Shown here: positions 1 through 32,850 of the stretch, piece after piece
Layout of the letters: each line of letters starts with the position of its first letter
Position numbering within the stretch: position 1 is the stretch's first letter
Source of the DNA: Cristatella mucedo
Lineage: Eukaryota > Bryozoa > Phylactolaemata > Cristatellidae
Direction of reading: 5' to 3'
DNA length: 64,000 nt
Assembly: GCA_009760855.2 (NCBI GenBank)
Contig: WPIO01000009.1
Location: forward strand, 553,501-617,500
Position numbers and translations under genes: made by a program
The notes under the pieces: model-generated
Told to the model about the DNA's origin: nothing
Database searches by the model: none
What the model saw: the letters and a program-made list of their open reading frames with translations, nothing else

Positions 1-22671
<22,671 letters not shown>

Positions 22672-22996
22672 TTTTCTGCTTCACTACTTTCCCCACTGGG
22701 GACAATGCCCCGCGGTCGCTCTGGATAATAAAACGAAGAAATGGTCATGCATAGCACTGAAAACGAACCCCACCCCAAACAACTGAGGTGACAACCTGGT
22801 ACATACGAAGCAACAACTTTTAATACAGGCCATATTCAAATCTTCAACCTAGACACAATTTTTTACGTTTCTTAGGGCCTTACGAAAGCTTGGTGTGTTC
22901 TCGCAACCAGTTTTACTCCAGTAAATTTACGCTAATACATCCGTTGGGCAGGCGGCCATGCTGGTTAGCGGGGTACCGTCACTCCGGGCAACCACG

Positions 22997-23006
22997 TACC
23001 ATGGTA
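22997..23006. promoter_or_regulatory. X-box-like core (candidate RFX site) upstream of DNAH6
   Basis: TACCATGGTA is a perfect palindrome and matches the central ten bases of the ciliary X-box. The outer two bases on each side (CG and GT) do not match. It lies 326 bp upstream of the DNAH6 start codon. RFX factors commonly control ciliary genes, so the position fits, but a 10-bp match can be chance. Confidence 0.35.
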
Positions 23007-23230
23007 GTGAGTCTCTCAGCTCAAAGAAAAATCGTCGCCTCTTTGCTCAAAGATAAATAGTGGCCGAGTTTTAAACAACAACAAACTAATGATTGATAAT
23101 TAATAATAAATAACCAACCTAATACTAAATTCTCTTCGAATGCACGTGCAATTCAGTTGGAGCCTGCTGGTTCCCCCCCCCCCGCCGCGCCCATGCTGCT
23201 TCAGTTCCGCTATACTGCACATTGTTGTTT

Positions 23231-23300
23231 ATTAGAGCTCTCTCTCTCTCTCTAGATATATATTTATATATATATATATATCTAGAGAGAGAGCTCTAAT
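23231..23300. repeat. 70-bp inverted repeat (hairpin)
   Basis: The arms begin ATTAGAGCTCTCTC and end GAGAGAGAGCTCTAAT, with CTAGATATATA and its complement inside and a TA-rich centre. The left arm has six more bases of CT repeat than the right. The mirrored flanks ATTAGAGCTC and GAGCTCTAAT are exact. Confidence 0.9.
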
Positions 23301-24059
23301 GCGACTCAAGTTTCGACTAACTGCCGTACTTACCATATTCGCACCGACGCGAACGATTGCTTAGGGTATTTCGCCATATAACCTGCTTGTGGATGTAGGT
23401 TCGGCCCGACTGACAGTACACGTGCTCAACCCGCCCTTGGTAGTATGACAGCAGTCACAGTATCCATGTTAACTCCGCGTACTCGCCGTCGGAAACTCGA
23501 GGACTGTGGCTGCGTATTCATGCTGCGAGAAGCGTCCAGCAATAGCCAACTCCTTATTGGAGTAAATATCGGGACCAGTTCAATGAGTTCTGCAAGCAGT
23601 CAGTTCGATGAACCCTGAAGTCACAGCATCTCAACTCCTTGTGCCGTGCAAGCAGCCAAGATCGGTATCCTTCAGGCCAGATATCTTGACCGCACGGGCA
23701 ATGGAGCCGAGGCAACGACGAGGCACACCGAGGTGGGGCGATAGAGTGTCACGTGACAACCACACCCTTTACCCCCCCCCCCCCCCCACTTCCCAGCGGC
23801 TAGCGCTCCCTTCCCATCTGCCACCGCTCCCCAAGTGGTACCTTTGCAACTGCACAAAGCCTCAAAGACTGATCGCCTATGGAAATTATTGAGTAAAGAC
23901 CACGTGGCTTTCATGTTAAGGTCTCCAGCGTCGCAATTCTACGCACAAAAGTCATGCTCTTCGCAACAATTTACTGCCTTGTGCAGCTGGTATCTATTTT
24001 CTTAATGATTAAGACTACTGCATTGTTCATCGTCTCAGTGAGCTGTTCACCTTTTCCTA

Positions 24060-24585
24060 TTTTGTGGGCCTCGTTTCGGCCAAAGGAATTACGTGCTTTT
24101 AGGTCCCTTCATTCTTTTGCTCCGGTTAACCTATCAGATCTACTCCCCCCACCAGGCCAAGCATCGTACCGCCCGCTTTTCGGAATCTAATCGTTTACCC
24201 ATACCTCGTACGAACCTCAAATCCTTTGGAGACTGCTCCTTTAGTGTGATTGCTCCCAAAGCCTGGAACTTACTTCCGACTGGCACCACGACATCCCCGG
24301 CTTGACCAGATTTAAAAAGAAGCTAAAACGCATTTATTTATTACAGCATTTAGTAGGACTTCTGTAATTTTTTCTTTTGTCTGCTTATTCGTTCTGACAC
24401 TGTATATGCTTTCACTAATCATGTTTTTATGCTGACCCTGTGCATGTCACCACTACTATGTCATGTTTGTTGTCATTGAGCATGCTACCACTAACCATTC
24501 GATCGTGCTTCCTTTACAAGAAATGTAAAGTGCCTAGAAAGAGATTGAGTTCTCAGAGGGTTCTATAAAAAAATGTATTATTATT
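24060..24585 (+). mobile_element. LINE fragment, RT C-terminal part and 3' end
   Basis: A plus-strand translation near 24093-24300 reads HQAKHRTARFSESNRLPIPR and APKAWNLLPTGTTTSP, the same C-terminal region as the intact LINE at 31360-32805 ([30 protein letters not shown]). It is followed by the family's 3' end GTAAAGTGCCTAGAAAGAGA at about 24526 and a TTATTATT tail. The frame is broken and the 5' part is missing. Confidence 0.9.
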
Positions 24586-25261
24586 GTACAGAATACCAAA
24601 AATGGCAGTAATTCAGGCAGCCTGTGAGTGCGAGCTTTCCCTTGCGTTATTTCGTAACTTTATTTCGTATTTGCGTAGTGAACCATTCCACTCGATGGTG
24701 GAGCAGCTACTCAGTATACTGGTAACTATGATTATCTTATTCAACAAAGCGAAAGTGAAATACATAGCTGAGTCAGGAAGACAGTCGAGGGAGAAAGTAG
24801 CGTAGAAATAGCTGTGCCGGACGGCCAGAAAGGATTTGAGTGGAGAATACTAATCCTCTGCACGGTGGCTTCTGAGTCGATGAAGTTGCTTACCCTGTGT
24901 GCGGCTTCCTGCTGTGGTCAAGGCTGGCTAACTTCTTGGCTATACACGAAGTAGCTTTGATGGCTTTACATGCAGTAAAATGTACACGCCATGTATAGGT
25001 ATATGTTTTATAAAAACTAGAAATGGGGTGTATCCTGAACCTAAAGTCGTCAGGACGAGTTTCAGCTTGTAATGACCAGGACAGAAAGACATTTCTGATT
25101 TAATTGGGCATGGTCGATTTATACATCGCTTTGTTTCCACATTTGTAGAAGTGATCTGGAAACAGCGGAAACGGGAGGTCGAACGACCTGAGCCGTGATG
25201 GCACACTTTAGAAATACAAACACGTAAGTAGTAACCCTTTAATGAGCGGAACAGAGTGCCA

Positions 25262-25372
25262 AGCAGGAATACTAATAATAATAATAATACACTTGATAAA
25301 GCGCCCACAGAGAACTTTATCTCTTTCTAGGCGCTTTACATTTGCTCCAAAGGGACATGCGATTGAATGCTC
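25262..25372 (-). mobile_element. LINE 3' end fragment
   Basis: An (AAT)n tail at 25272-25290 leads into CACTTGATAAAGCGCCCACA and CTCTTTCTAGGCGCTTTACA, the 3' end of the local LINE family in minus orientation. About 100 bp are recognisable. Confidence 0.85.
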
Positions 25373-25959
25373 AGTAATATCAGTAACTCCGCTGAGTGCG
25401 TGCGTCCGCGTCGTAGGACCGTCGGGCGGATTTACTACCACATTTACGGTAATCGGGGTGTTTCAGGGGCGGCCCCACTGCTGATTTGCAGCAGTACCAG
25501 GCCAACGGGGGAACTGCACCTCGATTAGCCCGTTCGGACGAAGCCCTCGACGGATTCGAGGGCCACCGCAGGTCGCTGTGTGATAGCTTGATCTGCAGCA
25601 ATAGCCGTTAGGTTAAGGGTCTTGTGCGGTTGTATTAATGAGCTAACCATTATTTTTTTTTTAATTTTGACTCATCTCACTGGCGTCATTGGCCTTACGC
25701 CAGAGAGCTGGAGTAGTTTGACGCTCGAGGCCAGCGGTGAAAGTGCACGCTGGCAAGGATTCGCTTGTTAAAATCAGGAATCGAAGAACTTAAAATTACT
25801 TATTATTGGTGCTTCCTCTTCATTGCTTATCGGTTCACCATGGCCAAGTGCGTGATTTTCCCGCTTGAGCATTTAAACTCCATGTTGAAATCCTTACGAC
25901 GGACTGATTTACGCTAGTCACGGGAATTATTAGTACCGCAATAAAAAAAAAGATATTTG

Positions 25960-26050
25960 CTGATTTAACCGCTTCATTTATATAGTGACGGAAGAGCCTT
26001 CAGCAATCAACACGGTCGGCATTTTGAGGCACCTGTGGCAAGACGGCAAC
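25960..26050 (-). repeat. Partial SINE (3' part only)
   Basis: TTGCTGATTTAACCGCTTCA and GAAGAGCCTTCAGC match the 3' part of the SINE copies at 29967, 53326 and 58388. The tRNA-like head is absent. Confidence 0.55.
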
Positions 26051-27186
26051 TAGAAGCACGACCGGCAGAGCTGGGCAGACTGCAGCGAGCAGGAAATATT
26101 TCTTAGCTCTGCGGTTTGTATATCTAACCTGCAATTAAAGCTTTAAGGGGATGAAACGGTTGCTCTGATGGCGCTTCTCATGTCATACAAAGAAGTGACG
26201 TAGCCGATTCCAGACGTACGCCGGCAACTCCATCGACTAAAGGTGCAGTAATACCCTACCCAGGTGTGACTGCAATGATGCGAAGCTCGCGATCCAGAGA
26301 CAAGTGAGGTGGATTTCTCATTATTCCGCAGTGCACAGAACTTTTATTTTTTGGACACCTTAGCCGTCGAACCTCTGTGGCAGCCACTACGAACTTCTAC
26401 GGAAAACTGCCCAGACAAAAGTTGGTCATAGACGCAAATCGCTACTTAAACAAGCCAAAAAAAAGGTGTTGTGAAAAGTACACAAAAGGCGCGAAATTAC
26501 AATGGAAGAGGGTCGCCAACGAAATTCTTCAACGAATCGCGCTTTGAATTTAATTCGGTTGAAGCGTAAGTTTTTGCTTCCTAAGCTAAGTTGCCCATTT
26601 GGATATTCGCACGCTGCTGCAAGACAAACAGCTTTCGTAACTTAACTAGTTGCTCACCGGAGACGCTTGCGGATGCACATTGCTTTACTTGAGTTGCTTT
26701 TGCACTAATAAGGATCTCAAAAGAGACGCACGTGCTCCACTCAGCTTTCCCTGGGTCCCAGCGAACTTGCCTTTTTTTCCTGCGTACTCTGCATGTTTAC
26801 CTGTTCATTCTTCGCTGCATGCTACTAGCCAGGGCACAATTAGCCAGTGGCCCTGCAGCGTTTCCTTGAGTGCTTTTGCATGCCTGTCTCAGGATGAGAT
26901 GACTTGCTTTCCACTAACTCTTTGTCTTCGCTTCTCTTTTCTTGCTAGTTTTAAAGTGCCTGCATCGAGATTTGGATCTCTTGGAACTCTACGTACAGTG
27001 TATGCATACTTGTTATTGTTTTTATATTATCGATAATCTGCATGTCCTCGAATGCGGAGCTCGCACAATTCTTGCGCAAGAAATCTTCTCCTCAGCTGCC
27101 GACTCTATGGCACATCCTGACAAGCCGTCTGTAGCTGCTACTACCACGCTACTCGCTTCCTCCACCGTCCTCCTGACTCAGCTATG
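26051..27186. other. Intergenic, nothing recognised
   Basis: Open frames such as 26650-27036 have no recognisable protein and no support from flanking splice sites. I found no repeat family here. Confidence 0.55.
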
Positions 27187-27189
27187 CTT

Positions 27190-27198
27190 CTCACTCTC

Positions 27199-27259
<61 letters not shown>
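27190..27259. repeat. (CT)n microsatellite
   Basis: About 70 bp of CT dinucleotides with two CC interruptions. Confidence 0.97.
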
Positions 27260-27263
<4 letters not shown>

Positions 27264-27296
27264 TGATTGAGATGAAGTCTGTTGGCTACCGAATGT

Positions 27297-27415
27297 GTAC
27301 CGAAAGCCGCTTAGGCTTTGAGTGCGAAGCAGAAAAACTCTCCAGCCCAACACCCACTTAGTTCTTGTGGTTTTGTGAGGTTACAGGCGGAGATACATTA
27401 TCTTACGAGCGAAGG
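27297..27415. repeat. Dispersed repeat, copy 1 (other copy 61600-61715)
   Basis: This block and 61600-61715 share ACCGAAAGCCG, then ACACCC(A/G)CTTAGTTCTTGTGG, TGAGGTTACAG and ATACATTAT in the same order and spacing, with scattered substitutions. I do not recognise the family. No coding sequence is evident. Confidence 0.7.
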
Positions 27416-29966
27416 CTGGAGAAACATGGCGGCCCGTAGGCCGCCCGAACGCCATTTTGGGTCTTTCCACGAGGGGGCCCGGGCCCAGTGGCCCCCGGCC
27501 CTACATACATACTTCACGTATCGCCTACTTAGGAAAGGTAAACTCCTGGAGCTGGGCGAGGGAGAGGTAGCTAATTAATGTATAGCCATCCAGAAACGGC
27601 TTAGGTTCAAAGAATCGTGCGGTTGATGTGCAGGAATGTTGCACGGCATCCACTTAATTCACATTGAGAGCTAGGAGCCTGATTGGCTTACGAAGAAGCC
27701 TAAAGTAAAGATGAATTGCATTAGTTTAAGGACAATTATGAAGCGCGTGCGCACTATGCCTCTTTCGTACACAGTATTGAGATGCGTGACCGGAGTCATG
27801 AACGTTATCTTAATATTCTTCGTCCTCGTGACGTATCCGAAAATTTTTCGAGAATTTCCTGCTTCGATCTCCGGTCTCGACCGAGGATATACGACCGCGA
27901 ACAGCACTTGCCAGATAGGTCAGCAGCCGAGTAGTCAACCGTAGACTCCCGTGGCCTTTGACCGACCCTGTGCAGACTATGCGCCTGGTGAGTATTAGGT
28001 TCGCTATTTCCCCATAACTGCGCACTCGATCCGCGCGTATCGCCGATAGTCGGAAATATTCATCCGGAGATGCTGCTGCTGCAAGAACTTGAGACTGATT
28101 GGCTCATTCTCTACCCATAGCTTATCATAGCATCCAGTCTACCCCCTCAGTCTTGTGGATCGCCGCCGCGTCAATCGCAGGCCTGCCGAAGGGGCCGCTG
28201 GACCTAGCCCCCCCACACTCACAACTGGGAGCGACCCAAGCACCGGCGCGCCCCTTCAGCCCCCCCCCCCCCGAGGAGCAGGCGCCTCCGGCAATGTCAA
28301 GGTCTTACCACACCTTAATCTTATGCGTCCGAGGCGTCCGCCTTTGTTGCCAGAGCGACGATGCACTTACACTGAGCGCAACCTTTAAACACAGTCTAAT
28401 AAACGCGGTCGGCTACTTGCTCGATAAAAAGGCACAGAACCTTCAGAGCCACGCCCTAGAAGTGGGCGGAGCTAGTGTAAGCGATTGCCAGCCGGCGGCA
28501 GGCAGGGCGGTTCTGCGCGCCACCTATGCTAGCGCGCTCTATCGCGGTAATTGGATATTCGTCATTTGGTCCCGGTTCCTTGTTTGGGCTGCGCTTGCTC
28601 CGGCGGTGAAGTGAGTATAGCGTTATATATTTATTTCTCGTACCTAATAACAAGTTTTTGTTCCGCCGTTCATATCTTAGTCCATACTTCCTGCTCCGTG
28701 TTCCGGCGGGGCTAGCAGAGTGCGTCGGACCACATACGGTTTTCGGATTTACCGTTCGGACTCGCTTGTGCCCCAACCGCATTTTCAACCCGTCGCAGTC
28801 ATCGGTGGGCTGCTTTCTCGGCGTGACGAACTCTTGCCGGTCGTTGCATTGCCGCCGTAAGTTGACGGGGCGTTTTGTTGGTCATCCGATTCTCACCCTA
28901 GCGGATAAGACCGTCTGTGTAGGTCACCACATAATGTCATTTGTGGTCCCGCGATGGTGGAATTGGTGCGCCTAAATAGAATTGTATTCCCTTCTTCGTC
29001 TGCTTGGCATACTACTGCACCGCACGTGCCGCCGTCCAGTTGCTTGGAACGCTACCTTAAGCTAGTTAGCCAGCGGACTGTAGCCGTGGAAAGCATCGAC
29101 ATTCTACTTGCAGCTGCAGTGTGATCGTGCGTGCGTGCGCGTGCGTTTTGATGCAAGTACGTGTGTGCGCGTACGCACTCACGCGCGCAACTGTAGCTTC
29201 TCAAGTAGCTTTTGTCAAGGACGCGCAGCGGCAGCTCTGGCGCTGAAGGGGACAAATCGCGAGCAAGAGATGAAGCCACGGACGTGCTGTCTGGCCGCGC
29301 CTAGGGACTGGCCGGCGGAGCCGAGAGGAAAAGAAATGCATCGCCTATTGCTTCATACTGGTTATTTACTGGGTTACTACGCTGCTTTTACCTAGGGTCG
29401 AGTCCATTGAATGGCAGACCGTGCGCGAGGCAGGCGGCTCATTCAGTGCAATGTCATCCTCGAATAAAAGCGAAGTGAATCTAGAAACTTGGTTATCGCT
29501 TACCGTCAACCACGTACGTTATATACGAAGAAATGACAGCCCATTCACAGATCGTGAAAACATCGCCAGAGGTGTGTGATGTTGACCCCTTTTACTTGGA
29601 ATTTCATCTGTCAGCTGTAGCCCCTCCGGTCGTCCTGGTGCTGTGCTGCCTCACTATCAGCATCACCATCAACCGCCCGGCCAGTGACTCTTCTTCGCTG
29701 CCAACCTGTCCCAAACGTTGCTATTCGGGTGTATTCTGTATGGTAAACCGCCCGATTATGCATGCTGCATTGTCTGCACCTTTTATACTGTTGTTCGCGT
29801 GTTTCTTGTTTTAGTTTTTCCTTTGCTTTCCCTAGTAGTGAGTGCTTTTCATTTTTATCCAGCATTCCATCTCTAGTAGTGAGTACTTATCAATTTTAGT
29901 CTAATTGGGCTGAATTCTCTTTTACTTCTGTTGGTTAAAAGTTTCGATCTGACGTAAGGTAACGAT

Positions 29967-30125
29967 CGGCTGATTCAACAGCCTTCATCTTTATAGCAGC
30001 ATAAGACCCTTAGCGGCTTTCACCCTGCTTGCAGCAGACGATAAAAAATTGCCTGCTACAGGACTCAAACCTGCGATCTGGGGCATTAAGCGTGAGCACC
30101 ATACCAATAGCGTGTGACCAGCTGC
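29967..30125 (-). repeat. tRNA-derived SINE
   Basis: On the minus strand the B-box-like GGTTTGAGTCC lies at 30071-30061, preceded by a tRNA-like head and followed by a tail with GCCGCTAAGG and TGAATCAGCC. The tail is shared with copies at 53326 and 58388, which defines a family. Confidence 0.7.
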
Positions 30126-30879
30126 TTCGTGTAAACGTTCGGGCAGTCTAGCATGCATTTGCCTTCATTTGTTATTTGGCTTATTTTTGTGATCAAGCCT
30201 GAACTTGAGTTTGATAGCTCATGGATTGGATGAAGGAATCTTCTGGGCATATTTTAGTTGATGCACTGAAAGCAGTCGATTATGCCAGGACCCGGAGCAA
30301 TGAGTGCCATTACCGATTAGTGTATAATATGTACTCTCATGCGAAACAATCGTTGCGCGCCTCTTAATTCCCAGTATTGTAGTAGGCCCGAGTGCAAATC
30401 AAAGCCCCAAAGCAGAGAACTCCGGCAAGCCGGGAATTATCCCGGAGCATCCTCATGGGCAGCAGCATCTTCGTGGGCGGCTCTAGTCCCACTTTTGCTC
30501 TTGCAAAAAGTGGCCAACAATCAAGACCATTTGAGGCAGCAGATTCGCCAGTGTTAAAGGTGATGTGCTGTTTTCGGCCATGACGAGACTTACGTGTTCT
30601 GCCCTATGCCTATACTTCTGGGACGGTCTCATTTAACTACAAAATACCGGGTGAGAAACACTGCTGCGATTATATTTAGGCCATGCTGACACAGCTGCAG
30701 CAGCAAGGCCAATGATGAGATTATATGGCAGGTTGGAATTAGCAAATTCACTGTGGACATGTATTTATGTGGCTTGAAGTTGCTTTACTGTGCATGATTC
30801 AGTGCATGTTACTAGCCAGAGGTCTACTAGTGGCCGTTAGTGTCTCCCATGTTTGCTTTCGAGTGTCGCCTGAGCATGA

Positions 30880-31016
30880 TACCCTTGATACCGATACATG
30901 TCACTAACCCTTGTGTATTGATTCGCTTGCAGTAAACTGTAAAGCACCTTGACAGAGATGAATTTTTTTAGGGCACTATACAAACGACTTACTATTATTA
31001 TTACTATCATTATTAT
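30880..31016 (+). mobile_element. LINE 3' end fragment
   Basis: GTAAAGCACCTTGACAGAGA at about 30939, then GGGCACTATACAAACGACTT and an ATTATTATT tail, match the family 3' end with several substitutions. It lies in opposite orientation to the LINE immediately to its right. Confidence 0.8.
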
Positions 31017-31124
31017 GAAGCAACGGTGTGGCCCAATGCACTATGCCAGCATCGCACTATGCAGTGCAGCACGTGTCAGTGCAAGCTGCTGTGCACTGCT
31101 GCCTTTCTATTCGACTGGCACTTG

Positions 31125-32850
31125 AATAATAATAATAATAATATTGCACTTGATAAAGCGCCCTCAGAGAACTTAATCTCTTTCTAGGCGCTTTACATTT
31201 GCTGCAAAGTGATACGCAATAGAATAGTAAGTAAAATCATGCTTGAAAAACAAACAAAATGAATAACATGGTTAGGGGTTACATGCACTGGGTCAGCATG
31301 CAAATGTGGTTAGTGGCAGCATGAACAGTGTCAGCACGCATAAGCACATCGAGGACGAATCACAAGGACCCACTAAATGCTGTCCTAAATAGGAATGTTT
31401 TTAAGTTTCTTTTAAATGTGGTCAGGTCAGGGGATGTTCTGATGCAGGTCGGGAGGGAGTTCCAGGCTGTGGGAGCATACGAGCTAAATGCACGGTCTCC
31501 AAAGGATTTAAGGTTTGTACGAGGTATTTCTAGACTGTTGGATTCCGAAAAGCGAGTGGTACGATGCTTTGCCTGATGGGGTAGTATCTCTGAAAGATAG
31601 GCTGGAGCCATAGAATGAAGAGACCTAAAAGTGAGCGACAAAACCTTGAAGTCAATCCGTTGCTTGACTGGTAACCAGTGCAGGTCGGCGAGAAGTGGAG
31701 TAATGTGGCAACTGCGACGCTCACGGCAGACAAGCCTAGCTGCAGAGTTTTGCACCAGCTGCAATCGCCTGATCGCACATGCTGGTAGGCCAGTAAGCAG
31801 TGAGTTGCAGAAGTCGAGACGAGATGTCACGAATGCATGGACCAACTTGGACGTGGTATCCTTATCTAAACAAGCCCTAATTTTAGCAATGTTATGAAGC
31901 TGAAAATAGGCTGATTTGACTGTGGAGCTGATGTGGTCGTCTAACGAGAGGTCGCTTTGGAATATGACACCTAGATTTCGAGCTGATGCAACTGGAGATA
32001 TGCTGGCAGAGCCAATTTTGAAAGTCAGCCTTTCCAATTTCTGAATAACACTAGGTTTGCCCATAACTAGTAAGTTAGTTTTATCATCGTTTAGTTTTAG
32101 AAAATTTGCTGCCATCCATGATCGGATGTCATCAATGCATGCAGCAAGTGAGTTGAGAGAATTTGAGGTGCTCGAAGGCTGGGAGGGATCAAAGCAAAGG
32201 TACAACTGAGTGTCATCCGCATAGAAGTGAAAGCCTAGATTGTGCTTGGCAATCACATCAGCGAGAGGGAGAGTATAGACGGTGAAAAGGACCGGACCTA
32301 GCACAGAGCCCTGAGGTACTCCATATTTTAGAGGTACTTCAGATGATCTTTGTCCATTCACATCAACACTCTGGAGTCTCCCACTGAGATAGGACCTGAA
32401 CCACTGCAGAGCAGTGCCAGTGATGCCCAGGCGAGATGAGAGGCGCTCTAGAAGTACTTTGTGATCGATGGTATCAAAAGCTGCCGAAAGATCGAGCAAA
32501 ACAAGAAGAGACACTCTACCCATGTCTGCATTCCTAAGTAGGTCGTTGTATACCCGAAGCAATGCTGACTCTGTGGAGTGATTAGCTCTAAAGCCAGACT
32601 GGAACTTACTAGCAAGGTGTGAGGTTTCGATATACGAGTTCAGCTGGTCTGCCGCGACCCGTTCCAGTGTCTTTGATAGGAATGGTAGAAGGGAGACTGG
32701 GCGGTAGTTGCTTAAGTTCTCTTGGTCTAGTGTAGCTTTCTTGAGAAGTGGCCTGACTACAGCTTTTTTGAAAGGTGCTGGGACCTGACCTGAGGCTAAT
32801 GACATATTAATGATGTTGGTTATGCATGGCAGCAGCAGAATCTTAATGGC
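31125..32850 (-). mobile_element. 5'-truncated non-LTR retrotransposon (CR1/L2-like LINE)
   Basis: The element runs from an (AAT)n tail at 31125-31140, through a 3' untranslated region with a conserved stem-loop at 31153-31196, into an intact reverse transcriptase frame, and stops abruptly at about 32850. The endonuclease and first ORF are missing, which is normal 5' truncation. Clade placement (CR1/L2/Jockey group, from YADDTQLY and the microsatellite tail instead of poly-A) is my inference. At least ten other pieces in the window derive from related copies. Confidence 0.93.
31360..32805 (-). CDS. LINE reverse transcriptase, C-terminal 481 residues, intact frame
   Basis: This is the polymerase of a non-LTR retrotransposon, which copies its RNA at a nicked target. 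Visible motifs are NYRPVSLLP (about residues 33-41), LDLSAAFD with the first catalytic Asp (104-111), [11 protein letters not shown] (161-171) and YADD with the catalytic Asp pair (195-198). The thumb and C-terminal region follow, with [15 protein letters not shown]. The frame stays open about 14 codons upstream of the listed Met, up to a TGA at about 32853, so the Met is not a real start. The endonuclease is absent. The uninterrupted frame suggests a fairly recent insertion. It is not expected to work as a gene here. Confidence 0.95.
   Translation of the reverse strand: MSLASGQVPAPFKKAVVRPLLKKATLDQENLSNYRPVSLLPFLSKTLERVAADQLNSYIETSHLASKFQSGFRANHSTESALLRVYNDLLRNADMGRVSLLVLLDLSAAFDTIDHKVLLERLSSRLGITGTALQWFRSYLSGRLQSVDVNGQRSSEVPLKYGVPQGSVLGPVLFTVYTLPLADVIAKHNLGFHFYADDTQLYLCFDPSQPSSTSNSLNSLAACIDDIRSWMAANFLKLNDDKTNLLVMGKPSVIQKLERLTFKIGSASISPVASARNLGVIFQSDLSLDDHISSTVKSAYFQLHNIAKIRACLDKDTTSKLVHAFVTSRLDFCNSLLTGLPACAIRRLQLVQNSAARLVCRERRSCHITPLLADLHWLPVKQRIDFKVLSLTFRSLHSMAPAYLSEILPHQAKHRTTRFSESNSLEIPRTNLKSFGDRAFSSYAPTAWNSLPTCIRTSPDLTTFKRNLKTFLFRTAFSGSL

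Larger units (their letters stand above)
22672..24059. other. 5' flank and probable promoter region of DNAH6
   Basis: No coding exon is visible here. It contains an X-box-like core at 22997-23006, C runs at about 23175 and 23774, and a long hairpin at 23231-23300. A 5' untranslated exon of DNAH6 could lie here but I cannot place it. Confidence 0.5.

Noticed and set aside
27420..27510. GC palindromes GGGGGCCCGGGCCC and CpG-rich start as a promoter
   Set aside because: No transcript structure or coding sequence follows.
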